Assembly: GCA_963920575.1 (NCBI GenBank)
Contig: OY986964.1
Span: forward strand, 36,880,527-36,944,526
Direction: 5' to 3'
DNA length: 64,000 nucleotides
DNA from: Narthecium ossifragum
Lineage: Eukaryota; Streptophyta; Magnoliopsida; Dioscoreales; Nartheciaceae
The position numbers and the translations under genes are program-made. The notes under the pieces were generated by a model, which worked only from the letters and a program-made list of their open reading frames with translations, did not search any database and was not told the origin of the DNA. Below, piece by piece: positions 1 through 12,477 of the stretch; the stretch's first letter is position 1; every line of letters begins with the position of its first letter.

Positions 1-103
1 TGACAAATATATATGGACCTTCATCGATTTTCTAGAAATTGGTTGTCAGATCAGATTGGGAGAGGCATGAAGTGCTGCATAAAGGCATGAGTCATGTGAT
101 TTG

Positions 104-157
<54 letters not shown>
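104..157. repeat. (TA)n microsatellite
   Basis: An uninterrupted TA dinucleotide run of about 50 bases. The open frame across it is only alternating Tyr-Ile and is not a gene. Confidence 0.95.
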
Positions 158-159
<2 letters not shown>

Positions 160-161
<2 letters not shown>

Positions 162-1618
162 ATTTTGCCCAAGATCATCCACACAAACACCTACAAGATG
201 TGAAACTTCACAAAAAAAATTCAAAAAAATCCCGGGAATTGGCTATATATCGATGTGTTACAATAAGCACATTAGAAATTGTTGAGATCTAGAAAATTTA
301 TTTCACCTAAAAGACATAGACTGTGAGTCATGCAAATTGAGTTCGTATATGCATATATGTATGACACCGAATTGCCTTGGCCACAAGTAGCAGTGTATCT
401 TAATTTGAGATGTGATTCTCAAGTTCAATTGCTTCCATCATGTTCAAAGATAAATGGAAAAAGCTCTTGGAATTCAGTTTTGAAGCCTCGGATTTGATAG
501 CGTTTGTCGGGTGGATTCAGGCCGCCAACAGGTGAATCCTGATTGACTCATATACCTTCGTTGAGGTCTTCTTAAGTCATCATTTCTGTGAATTTTAGGT
601 TTTATCCGCATGTTCAAATGTAGCCATAGAACTTGAAGGCAGTTATATATAGTAGTGTTGATTCAGTTAATCCTTTTAACAATTTCAGCAGCTGAAATTT
701 GTTACGTTTTATGCGCATGTTGAAATGTAGGCATCAACTTTAGGAAAAATGCTTAAATGTAAGATTTTCTTTAAAGATGAACGGAACCAACAAGCTAAGC
801 TGATCATGCTGTATTGAATCTACTAACAGCTAGATAAAATGCAACTCAAAAGGAAACAACTTCATGTATAAGGAGCCTTGACTTTAATTACACTATAAGG
901 AAACACCAAATTTGCTATCCGAGTTTCCAGTGTCAAAGTTAATTACTTCAGTAAAATAATATGGAAAATCAATTTCAGGTCATTTATAATCTTGGGAACA
1001 GGTACAGTGCTGTATAGTCGTGTTCTTTTTCAAAGAAATGGCTTGGAGATTAACAAGAAATTAAGCTATGATCAGATAACTAAGATCAATGTTTTTGTTT
1101 ATCTTAGTGGATTGTGCATGCAAGGATATATGATGTAGGTATATATATTTCTCGATCATCAGAAAATGAGGAATTTATCTGAAAGATTAATAGGGTTTTG
1201 TCTTTATCTTGAAAACCAAATTGGCTTTTGCTATATCTTGGGAATAATTGGTTTGACAGCACTATTTATTATGAAGGTTCCTGAAAAAGAAAACGATTAG
1301 CAAGAAAGGCCGAAGGGAATTAGAAGGAACCGATCAAATCCAATATACAAGAGCAGCCAAATAGAATTGCAACAAAGCCTGTGAGCAAACTGGTGTACTT
1401 ATCCTTTCTTCACAAAAAAGGATGCTCAACTAATTAAGCTGCAGAGTAGGAAAATAATCTTGAAGCATATTTCTAACTACATGACTAAAATCTTGAGGAG
1501 AAAGTAGTATAAAATCCCCATACCTAAATAGTACTCACTAAATGCCCAAATCCTCACAATGGGATCTAAATTTATGTCCACTAGAAGGACCCTAAAACTG
1601 AGCCATTGTGATGCGGGA
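160..1618. other. intergenic, no gene seen
   Basis: AT-rich sequence with stops in all frames. I see no exon-like stretch, RNA gene or clear element. Confidence 0.6.
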
Positions 1619-2440
1619 GCAAGTTCCACAACTAGAAGGAATTCAAATTTGGTTTGATTTGTTAGGATTGATTTCTTATTTTGGTTGATTTGTTAGGATT
1701 AGGATTGATATTTGTTTAAATTTCCTATCATGGTTAGCCTATTAAAAAGGCTATAAATAAGAGATTTGTATGCCCGTTAGGGCCAAGTTATGATTAATAA
1801 AAAATGAAGAGGAGCCACTTCTCCTTCGGGTGGTGACGCCCAAGGCTCCCTTAGGTGCTGATTTCTAGGATCAAAGGGTGACTTTCCAAATAATGATTTT
1901 GGAAGGTCGTCCTACATCTTTTTTGGTATTCAAGTGAGGTTCCCCTAGGTGATGATTCCTAGGGTTGGCGGATTGTCCTTTAGGTGATGATAGTTAGGGG
2001 TTATTCAATATCGACTTTGCAAATCCTATATAGTGATTCCTAAGATCAGTCGAAAATTACCTAAGCAGTAATTCCTAAACTTTGTTCGACATGAACTATC
2101 TATCAAAGAATGAGAATGATGTCTTTATCAGACCAATGACTACATGCAAGTTCCATAACTAGAAGGAATTCAAATTTAATTTGATTTGTTAGAATTTGTT
2201 TTTTATTTGGGTTGGTATTTTTTCAAAAAATTATATTATTATTAGCCTTTTGAAAAGACTATAAATAAAGATTTTGTATGCTCATTAGGGACAAGTTATG
2301 ATGAATGAAAATTAAATAGGAGCTTCTTCTCCTTCGAGTGATGATGCCCAAGGCTCTCCTAGGTGGTAATTACTAGGGTTGACGGGCAACTTTTCAGATA
2401 GTGATTCTTTGAAGGTTGCCCTACTTTACATTGGTTTCTT
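1619..2440. repeat. pair of LTR-like direct repeats, period about 527 bp
   Basis: Two diverged copies, about 1619-1925 and 2146-2440, share the same order of motifs. These are AACTAGAAGGAATTCAAATTT, a TTTGTTAGGATT block, a TATA-like CTATAAATAA, TTGTATGC, CAAGTTATGATGAAT, and CCAAGGCTC followed by repeated GGTGATGATTCCTAGGGTT-type phrases. A TATA box followed by short repeated phrases looks like the R/U5 part of a retrotransposon LTR. No polymerase or gag coding lies between or beside the copies, so this is at most a nested or solo LTR remnant. The family was not identified. Confidence 0.5.
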
Positions 2441-5094
2441 ATACTCGCCCATTTCACTCTTGTGAGCATAGGAAGAACATTAAGAAAATCTAGAGAACGA
2501 CTGGATGTTTAGCAATTGTTCATAATTTTGGCGTGAAAGCAATTAATGCTTTATGACTGACATTTTACTTCATAGTATGGATTCTTTTCCTTAGCTAAGC
2601 CTATCAAGTCTGTATATATATGTTATTAATCTCACACCTAGCCAACCCAAAAATTTACAGAAGGAAGAAGACATGCGAAATTATAGAAATAATGAGAATT
2701 AAAAGCTAGCTGGGCTGTAAAATCCAAAAGCAAACAAAGAACAAACAAATTAAAGGTTGAAAATTGCATCAGAAATTTAGTTCTCAAAATTTCCTCTCAT
2801 AATTTCTTTCAGAAATGGCAAAAGCAAAAGCAAAAGCCATTCTAAATCGCCAATTAATCTACGAACAACCATAGTCTTGGATCCCCTCCTCTTCAGAGAA
2901 GCTTTAAAGAACTAGTGGTTCAAATGAGGGTTTGTAGGTAGTCATATACCCAGAAAACATCACAAATAGTTGGTTAATTAAGACTTCTCTAATTATTAAG
3001 GACACAACAAGAATATCCTCTTCTGGTTAGTAACTAACCAGTAAAGACAATAGGAAGGAATGGGTTAAAAATTTCGACAACCCATCAGAAGACTCTCTAC
3101 AGTGGCCATGCTTAAACAAAGAGAAGCTAAGGTCTATCTGAAAACTAGTCACACTAAAACAAACCTCAAAGGAGATGATATCAACTAAATTAGAGCAAAA
3201 TTAACTTACCCAACTAAGCCAAGAGGATATGGATGCATTGTCTTTTGTGTCAGTTCTGTTTTTGTTTCTCCCACCGGCCTGTAATGTACGAGTCGATGGT
3301 GCAGCTTGCGTGTGTCGCAGGGCTGAAAAGTTGTTTGCTTGGTCCGCCGAGTCGGGGACTGAGCTGCTGGATAGATGTTTGTAGGTGTATATACTTAGCC
3401 CGCGGGCTCATCTAATTAAAAAAAAGAAAAGAAAAGAAGCTAAGCCGAGGAAACCCAGATAGTTCATGCATCCATATATAGTATAGCAGAAGAAGTAGTA
3501 CTCTTTGAACAAGTTGATGTAGTGGCTCTTTATATACACACATCTCACTCTAGACGATGCCAAGGAGCCAGTAGAAGTACGTCTACAGGGAGCTATATAG
3601 CTAGCTTAGCTAGTAAAGTACTTTCGAATTAAAGAGATATATAACAATAGGTTTGCAGCAACTAACAGAGCTGGTGGCTGCTGCCGCTGCTATCTAGCTT
3701 TTGAGCGCCAAACGTGGCGTCCGTCGCGCTGGAAAGAGCGGGCGGCCGTACGAGAGAGCATGCTCGCCCGATGACCACGGTGCGGGCGTAGAATCCGACG
3801 TATGATAGTCGGTCTGGGGATGAGGATAGAAATCATGGAAGGGTGGATGTTCTCGTTCTCTCATAGTGATTTGATAGCAGTCACTGTATAAGCAAAAATT
3901 GACACGACTCTGTCTCTATCTCTCTCCCCCTGTCCGTCCGAAGAATAGTCGTTGCAGAGGCCAGCAGGATCCCAAAAAAATGGCCAGAATCAACTGTGTT
4001 TGGAATTTGAAGCCATGCTTTACTATACAGAGAGGCCAGTGAATGCTCGCATATATATGGGTGGGCTATACACCACTGTTGGCTCTTAAATACGCAAGCC
4101 TCAAAGCCTCAAAGTAAGCCTACGGGCTACGAATACCTTCTCCAAGAGGAAGAGTACAGGCCGGACCTATTTTAGCTTCCCTTTTTCTTGAGAGCGTATA
4201 GTATGTTGACACGAGGCCTAGCGTCTAGTAGTACATATTTTTTATTTGTGATCGTATAATAAAAAAATGTCTCTCGCACGTTGTGAAGGAGGGCCAGGGA
4301 CATACTACTCATGTGGATATACAAGAAATATTTAGACTCTCTCACTAAAAATGTTTTCGATTATTCATTTAAATCGATATTGTTATATAATATGTACGTG
4401 ACATAATATAAGGCCTACCATTCTAAGTATATATAAAAAAAAAGTTAGGTTACGCTTCAAAAAAATTCTGCCTTTCCTATTAGTTTGAGCTTTTGGAGTC
4501 AACAATTATAAAAAATTCAGGTTTCGGGACAGCCAGTGCATGCATTATTAAGGACAAAAGGTTCGTATGACAATCCATATCAGAACATTTCTTAGCAGTG
4601 GAAATAGGACGGGAATCTCAATGTGATGTACACCAACCATATCATGAAGCCTTCGGCAACCATGAACATGTACAAAAGAGCACCATTTTCAAGGTACGTG
4701 CATATGCACCATATTACTATAAACTCCGCTATTAATACTGCTCTCCTGTGATATATGCTTCTAAGAGAGTGGTGGAAAAGAAAACTGATTCAGTGGCTTT
4801 AGATCAAAAAATGAGTTTGGATCTAAAATTACGAGTTAGCTGCAAAGGGGAAACATGCATCAAGCAAGCAATGCAGTGACTCTTTGGATAAGCTCTTCCT
4901 TCCTTCCCCCAACCTTTGCTTTCTTAGAAGCAAGGAAGGATTTTAGATCTGACACAGTTAGGGATTTCAGCTCACCTCTTTTATGGTAATCCATGACCTG
5001 ACAAAGGGTGCAAGATTAATACTTTATACTACTAGACCTGCCACATTAGAAAGACGTATATATATATATAACACCAATGCAGTGATGGAACTAC
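2441..5094. other. intergenic, no gene seen
   Basis: Mostly AT-rich. A GC-richer patch at about 3240-3420 ends in an A-rich tail and a CpG-rich patch lies at 3690-3800; neither carries a recognisable coding sequence. The downstream end of the minus-strand gene at 5.1-12.2 kb may extend into the right part of this stretch, but I could not place a final exon with a stop codon. Confidence 0.5.
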
Positions 5095-5810
5095 CTTCAG
5101 AATGATATCTGATTCACCAACATGTTCTCTAGCCTTGGTCTTTTTGGACCTCCCCGGCATATCTTCTTTGCTGTGAAGAACGTAAAAATGAATCATAAGT
5201 TTCAATGGAAACCGTTCCTGGTCTACGAGTAGCCGCAATTACTTTTGACACATACTATATATGATAACTCAAGGACCATTTTCTTTAGAAACAAAAGCTG
5301 ATCAAAATTTGCATAGACCTGTAAGTTTTGAAGATTTTAAAAGGCCGTACGATAAGACGTGATAAGAGTTTAATCTTGAGATGAACAGATAAGATTAGTT
5401 ACGAGATCACCGTAGAAGGAAAATACATCCTTCGTTTGTGCAAATAGTGTTCATCATATGACGTAAAAGAGCTGTGATATTTAGCCAATGCATGTGAGTG
5501 AGGTTGGCTAAAATCCAAGGCAGCATGGACCTGCACACGTCTAAAATTTCAATATGACTTTCTTGAGATTGGTGACATGAGTAGGCACACATACATATAC
5601 ATATATATTTTAGTATTTTACATATATACACACACATATATATACATATATTATCAATATAAATACACATATGTGCATATTTATTTATGTATGTACATAT
5701 ACATGCACATATACATATATACATACACATACATATATGTACATCTATCATGTGCGTATGCACGCGCGCATCTATACACATACATAAATATACATACACA
5801 CATTAACATG

Positions 5811-5889
<79 letters not shown>

Positions 5890-8800
5890 ATACATACATA
5901 AACACTTTTACATTAAGTTGATATAAGGGACACGTGACATGTTCTGCACGCGTCACAATAGATTGGGTGGCAGCCAACCCCACACGGGGTCGGCTAAAAA
6001 TCATTTTTCACGTAAAAAAGGTGTCAAGAGCTCCATCATAGCCTATTGTTGCACTCTTCCTTGTCTAAGTCAAAAATCAGCAGCTGACCAAGTAGAAAAC
6101 TCGTGGCTTTCTATGACAAGGCACATTCACATAAAAGACTTGCAGAAACAGATGATATACAGAATATAGATGCCACTTTGTATGCCTTTGCAGAGTACTG
6201 AACTGACTTTTAGGTATGACTTTTAATGCAGAATCATCCTATAATTTCAGCAGGAAGTAACTAGATTGTTGAAGTTGGAAGATTTTGAGCAAATTTGTAT
6301 TTCTAACTAGGGCACTAAGGAATTTATTCAAGCTGCATTAAATGGATATGAAATTTTAGATGATCATGCATAGTACCAACTGACGAGAAGCACAAACAAC
6401 ATAGCCCATAAATGGCAATAAACTTCACTGTTTTCACTGACTGCAAACTATTGACACTGTGCTCCTTCGCAGCTAAGACATTCCTCAACCATAAGTACCA
6501 TAGATAATCTTTTTTCATCAGATATCTAGATATATTTTGAACAAATAAACTTATCTTCTCCTCATTGTTCAATTCCCTCTTCCTTGAAGTCTCTGTCTGT
6601 GGAACTGGAAAGCAAGAAGATATCATTTAGGCTAGTCGGTCGAACATACATGCTGGAAAGTACATGAACATATCATTTAGGCTAGTAGGTCGAACATACA
6701 CGCTGGAAAGTACATGAGCATATCATTTAGGCTAGTAGGTCCAACATGCATGCTGGAAAGCACATAGAAAAGAGCATACATAAGTACATCCTACCTACAA
6801 AATATAATTGCATAAACTGACAAATACATGTACCCATGCTTCATGGATATAATTATATAATAAAAAGCAATGAAAATGGAAGTAGGAAATTTTTTCAAAA
6901 AAACTTACGTCTTCCGGCGCCTTTTATAAAGTTGTCATCACGAAAAGCTTTAGGGGCTGTTTGGTTGCTTGTATTAGCTAATGCATGCATTAGCTAATGC
7001 AGTATTTTGGTGTATACCAGTGTTTGATTGGCCACTGCATTAACTAATGCATGCATTAGCTAATACAAAAGACTGTTTGGTTGGCCACTGCATTAACTAA
7101 TGCATGCATTAGCTAATGCAAAAAGGGCCTCCAATGCTGCATTAGCAAAAACAGCCATTTGTTTTTGCTAATGCAATGCATTGCTCAATGCAATGCATTA
7201 GCTAATACAAGCAACCTAACAGTCCCTTAGGTTTCTCCTTTCTCACTGCTTCGGAGGGCTGAAAAGGAATTCTAAATAACTAATTCTGCATTATATATGC
7301 TTAGATGTATGACAATCCATGTTGCTAAGAGCAGCTTCATTTTGACAGAAAAACCTGCCTTTCACAATAAGGAAGAGAATCTTGGTTCTCTGTTAGTCTC
7401 ACATGAGCTGTCTATACAGGGCCAACGTGAACTTACATTTTTGGTGCAAGGTACGGCAGAAGCACATTCTCCTTGACTAGTACTCATACATTCTGCCGAT
7501 ACTGATTCTACAGCGTCTGAAGGCATGAATAAGACGCATAATCATCAGAGAAAAGTGTAACTATGCAATGGAAGCAGTTGATTTCATTGTCTTCCCTTGT
7601 GGAATTTAGTAACATATACAGAACAGAGATCTCTGTAAGCCTGTTCCAGATATAATTTTTGGAAGTATTCAATGTATTAATAGACTTAAATTACTTCATT
7701 TTCTGCAACGGAAGCCCATCTTTACGGAGTAACATGTGGTTCGTCAAATCAAAGCCATTGGGCAGACGTTTTTATACATTACGTAATCCGTTTATCAGTG
7801 TAACAATCTATATGAGAGATATGATATGCATATTGAAGATGTACTGTTCTGTACATAAAACAAAACGCTTGCATTGAACCAAAAATATTAAGTCCTGATT
7901 ATCGGATTTAAGGGACAAAAGTGAGCTAAGTGAAAAGAGCTCGATTACCTGAATGAAACGCACCAAAAATTGGCTTGCCTGCAGTTATTGGGTTTATGGA
8001 AGCACTAAAAGGGCACTGAGCAGCTTCATTGCCTCTTGTAACCTTTATTGCAGACAAAGCATTTCCTTGTACTTGAATTTGTTCGAGGGATTTGTTACGG
8101 AAATAACACCCTGATGCTGGTCTTGGAGTGCAAAAATCTACGCATCCATATAAGATTCGACAATTGATTTTGAACAAACTTAAATCAATGAAGATAGATC
8201 CCAGTAAAGTAAAATTAGCTAGATCTGACATCGTGCTTCATGAAATAACAACTCCTTCATGCATACCTTCTTGATTGTCATGAATTCTTTGGTCACTCGA
8301 ATTGCAATTTGCAGACTTACTTCTGGCTCTTGTCCACTCTGGTGGTGTGGCACCAACATCAAGAGACGATACTTCCTGTGACCTTTCATTGCCTTCTGCA
8401 ACCTTTCTTGCAGATGAAGCATTTTTTTTAACTTTAGAGTGCTCGGAAGATTTGCTACAAAAATAACACCCTAATGCTGGTTTTAGGGTGTGAAAATCTG
8501 TGCATTCATAGAAGATAATTTATTCAACTATTGATGACTGAAGCGTGAACTAAACTCACTGACAATGGATCCCTGGTAAGTAAAGTTAACTAGAAGATAG
8601 ATCCCAGTAAAATAACATTAGCTAGATCTGACAGCATGCCTCATGAAATAACATTTCGTCCATGCATAATTTCATGCTTGTCATGAATTGTTTGCTGACT
8701 CAAATTGCAATTTGTGAACTTACTTGTAGCTCTTGTCCACTCGGGTAGTGTGGCACCAAAATCAAGAGAAGGTACTTCCCGTGACCCATCATTGACTCCT

Positions 8801-11800
8801 GTAACCTCTCTTTCAGACAAAGCATTTTCTTGAACTTTAGTGTGCTCAGAGGATTTGCTACCAAAATAACACCCTAATGCTGGTCTTGGGGTGCGAAAAT
8901 CTGTGTATCCATACAAGATAATTATACAACACTTGATGACCATATGAAGTATGAACTAAACTCGATGAAAATGGATCACTAACAAGTAAATTTACCAAGA
9001 TCTGACAGCAAGTCTCTCGGAATCGCAATCTTTTCATGCATAATTTCATCTACATCACAAATTCTTTGGTCACTAGAGATGCAATTTGTAAACCTATTTG
9101 TAGCTCTTGTCCAATCCGGTAGTGTGCTACCAAAACCAAGAGGAGATACTTCCTGTGAAGTCAAGAACCATCCCTATTACCAAAAATTGTTGCTGACACT
9201 GTTTAGCTCTAATTTATGGTCATATAGAGTCAGGGCCCATTATCGATACAGATAACTTGGTGCTCCAGTTTACGGAAGAAGCTATACCAGTCTAATAAGC
9301 AAATTATATACAAGAGCGCTATTGCTAGAAGGTATGTGAAACAGAAAACTACATGTTTATCTAAACAGAATTGAAATGCATGTCATTTCTATGTACAAGG
9401 AGGGAAAAATCCACAGAACAGAACCATTGGCAAATAAATCCAACAAAAAGCCAGATATGCTGAATAAAAGTTCAAAGACATGGAAAAGTAGCAGCATGGG
9501 AAGGTCTTTTTCACAGTTGCGACAAATGATGAAAAAACTATTCTACATGTCGGACACCAAAAGCAAATCAACTGGTCATGGCAAAATAAAACCCGTGGAA
9601 GGCTTGAAGCATTTTAACTAACGAAGTCAAAATAAAGCAGTAATTAGACCATCTCCTGGATACCTGCTGAGAAAATCTGAAACAAATCCCATTTGTGAGA
9701 TAAGTGATAAAGAAATATTAAGAGAAACTGCGTGGAGATCATTATAGAAGAACAACAATTATAAACGAATGGACATAAGAGATGCCATTTTATTCTAAAT
9801 AGCCATCTACATTCAAAAGTTATACCTTAAATTTCAGCAAACCTTGACTAAAAAAATTCCAACCTACATCACAGAGAGATGAAATAGTAAAGCTTCCATG
9901 AACATGATCGTTGCCTCAGAAATAACCCTAACCGACTCTTTTTTATTGAAGTAGCAAAACTTAGGCAAATACATCCTCTCATTTTTGTGATACAAGTTAA
10001 TTTATCAGAGAAATGCACGCATGCATTGATCCACTCTATTGTGCAATAGCACTATGCTGTGATACGCAAGTGCATCATCACATTGTTGTACCTTTGTGAA
10101 GATAAACAGAGGGAGAGAATATGCAAAACAAGAACGGTGCATTTCCTAACCTCCAGCTATTTGTAGAAAAGACTTCAAAGCATCTGTCGCCTTTAAAACT
10201 CTAACACTTTGAGGAGCTGGAGTCAATCCAGAGCCTTGAAGAACAAGAGCTGATGGGAACCTGCTTTGCATCAAGTAGAACAGAGATTAGCTAAAGGTCT
10301 CAACTTCAGATGCCCAGAAAGTAGGAAGGAGAAGATGAACAACCTAATAAATTGAAAACCTATTGAAGTAAGACAAGTCCTACACGATATCAGAGTTCTA
10401 AGGAGAAGGCAACCATTGCAAGCTTCCACATGTGTCGACGTGCATATAGTAATCACTCGCCAGTGCTAGACCATGCTGCAAACATGGGTCTCTGGTCAAA
10501 ACATAGGTGTATTAATGTGGAAAAAAGTACTTTCATTTCAGCAAGAGAAGTTGTATAGACTAGCAGATGATTGAAAACAGAGTTTCATGTGACAACCTTA
10601 TATGCCAAAAGCTCTTCTAGAGAGGCAAAATCCTCCTCAACAGGAACTTGCTTACCTAACCCTGCAACCACTTAATTAATATTCGGAACAATGACACAAT
10701 AATCTAGCAGATTATTAAAATCTGCTTACCTATCACATGCCCTGCGTAAAGACAAGGGAGAGTGGTGCAAGATGTTAAATAATTGCACTTCTCCACAGTT
10801 TCTTTATCGGAGAGTCTCGAGCAGCATAAATCTGAAATCTGGGATGATCAGAAAAGTCATGTTACAAAAAGAAAATCTCCCTTCTTTTTGGTGCTTCCCT
10901 AGGTTCTAGGGATAACATATACCTTATATCTGTTAAACCGTAGGACATCAGGAGAAACAAGAAAGATAAGGTCATCATCTATCCATGATTGTACTCTCTG
11001 TAATTTAGAGAGCAAATGAAAAATAGTCAACAATAAACACATTTCCAGAGGATGGGGCTTAGCATTGTCATCAGAATTGTGGTAAAGTATTTGCAGAAAT
11101 CAAACATCACATAGCAAGTATAAGAAAACAGAACATCATTTTAGCACCTAAATGTGGCAACAGAACAAAGTCCAGAGCTAAAAAAAGAAGTCTTTTTACC
11201 TCCCGCGGTCTGCAAAATCTACAGGCCATACATCTCGTAGGATCCACCTGATGGTCAAATGTTCCATCGGTGAACCCAAAAATTGCTCTGTAGTCTACAA
11301 GTAGTATCCCTATCAAAATTATGATCAAGAAGTAATCGATCACTTGATGTTTTCTAATACGAGTGTGACAAAGGATGAACTGAAGACATATAACCAAAGA
11401 TGCTGCACAAGTCTTTCATGTGTAATCCTATCTTTAGTCTCTATAGCTTTCGAAGCTCCCAGGCCAAGAACTGACTACCGCTATGAGTATTGCAGCAAGA
11501 ATGGCCAAAATACGCCAATTAGCCCACATTTAGGAAGCGAAAATAGATAAGGTGTTCGTTACCAGATTTAGCGCAAGAACAGGATTTCCCTCCTCGCCCG
11601 AGGCAAAACTCGAGTCCACGAAAATATTATCGCCTATGCATCTCCAACCCTTAGCGAGCATCACGGACCTCAAGCCCCATTCAACCGCCTCGGAGACCAA
11701 CGCGGAGGGGCTCAGTTCTTCCTCCTCGCCCACCTAATCAAACACATCCATCCATCGACCCATACACTCTACAATCATCCGATCTCCAAGAAACCCTAAT

Positions 11801-12186
11801 CTTGTTCACGGTAAAGATTTGCACTAACACTCACATAGACGATGGGTAGGGCTTCGGCGATCTCCTGGACGGCTCGCACCGCCGATTCCGATTGTGACTT
11901 CTGCATTCCAAAGAGTTTTCAAAAGATTGGAGCTGAAGGAAAGAGATGAAGATCTGGGGTTCACCTGATAGACGAGGAGGATTTCAGAGGAACGGGGGAA
12001 GCAGAAGAGGTGGTGGCTCCGGGAGAGCTTCGCGCACAGGGATTCGATCTTGAGGAGGAGACATGCGTCCGGTGGGGCGGGGGCGTCGCTGTCGGAGGGG
12101 GAGGGTTGGTAGAGAGAGAGTGGGAGGAGGAGGAAGCGAGAGGCGGTGGGGGTTTGGGCTCGGATTAGGACCTTCTTTGGAAACAT
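5095..12186 (-). CDS. C18orf63/DUF4708-like protein gene, interrupted by a MITE
   Basis: Many-exon gene read from good splice sites; the biochemical role is unknown. The start is the ATG at 12186 ([11 protein letters not shown]). Likely exons on the minus strand are 12186-11965, 11900-11835, 11733-11563, 10997-10923, 10838-10730, 10661-10597, about 10475-10443, 10260-10151 and 9863-9826. These are followed by 9152-8996, 8900-8724, 8498-8321, 8138-7949, 7516-7437, 7258-6909 (containing the MITE), 6604 leftwards, and 5170-5095. Phases agree across the exon joins I checked. The segments [31 protein letters not shown] and [10 protein letters not shown] follow the order of the vertebrate C18orf63/DUF4708 family: a hydrophobic strand block, the LPS-type glycine turn, then a Val/Leu-Lys-Ser-Phe-Leu helix. 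That assignment is by eye. The C-terminal half is low in hydrophobicity and repetitive. The MITE at 6953-7226 adds an in-frame stop, so the encoded protein is probably truncated. The 3' end is not resolved. Confidence 0.55.
5575..5890. repeat. AT/ACAT-rich simple repeat
   Basis: Imperfect (TATACA)n grading into a pure TA run at 5817-5885. It lies within the putative distal intron of the minus-strand gene. Overlapping open frames on both strands are compositional artefacts. Confidence 0.9.
6621..6770. repeat. three tandem 50-bp units
   Basis: The unit begins TATCATTTAGGCTAGT and occurs at 6621, 6671 and 6721 with a few substitutions each. It sits just upstream, in gene orientation, of the exon ending at 6604, so it is intronic. 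Confidence 0.9.
6953..7226. mobile_element. Tourist-like MITE (PIF/Harbinger type)
   Basis: The left end GGGGCTGTTTGGTTGCTTG and the reverse complement of the right end, GGGACTGTTAGGTTGCTTG, form terminal inverted repeats that continue as TATTAGCTAATGCAT. A TTA target duplication flanks both sides (6950-6952 and 7227-7229). The 274-bp body is made of repeated GCATTAACTAATGCATGCATTAGC-type palindromes and has no coding capacity. TTA duplication plus GGG..TGTTTGGTT termini is the Tourist/Harbinger pattern. It lies inside an exon of the surrounding minus-strand gene. Confidence 0.88.
7949..8900 (-). repeat. tandemly triplicated exon-intron unit
   Basis: Three diverged copies of one exon (8900-8724, 8498-8321, 8138-7949), spaced about 402 and 360 bp, encode variants of the same peptide with a conserved [10 protein letters not shown] core and an ENALSxxEVT stretch. 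The introns repeat too: CTAGATCTGACA followed by a CATGAAATAACA-type phrase recurs at about 8220 and 8620. A related partial unit is the exon 9152-8996. Each copy keeps an acceptor, and GTAAGT-type donors are seen in two copies. Confidence 0.75.
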
Positions 12187-12477
12187 CGCGCGCGGCGAGC
12201 TCTCTTGATATGTTCGAGAATGGAGATGAAGGGAGTCGGTGATCCCACGGTCGTAGTTGATGATGGCTAGGCTAGCGGGAAAGTTTCCAGAGAGGTTTTT
12301 TTGATTCCAACCCCGAGACGACGTGGAATACCACGTGTTTAAATGTGGGCCCTAACATCCACGTGGAAGGGCAAGTTTTAGTAGGCTCGATCCAAGCCCA
12401 TGATGTACTCTGTCGGACCCAAGTCCTTGAACACAATTGTTCAAAGTTTATCTAGTCATGATACAATGTGATTTCTT
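12187..12477. promoter_or_regulatory. likely 5' UTR/promoter of the minus-strand gene
   Basis: About 290 bp between the ATG at 12186 and the hAT-like element. No TATA box is obvious. An ACGT-core ACCACGTG-type motif at about 12330 is the only recognisable cis-element-like word. Confidence 0.3.

Noticed and set aside
3233..3415. 60-codon plus frame followed by an A-rich tail, possibly a retroposed LINE end
   Set aside because: No recognisable protein; the flanking CTAAGCC-type words are too short and imperfect to call a target duplication.
5407..6004. Overlapping Tyr/Ile/Met/Cys-rich open frames on both strands
   Set aside because: They are translations of the TA/TACA simple repeat, with no codon signature or motif.
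11190..11300. Open exon-like stretch ([17 protein letters not shown]) in the C18orf63-like gene
   Set aside because: The exons on either side join in phase and in family order without it, and the Cys pattern matches no finger I know.
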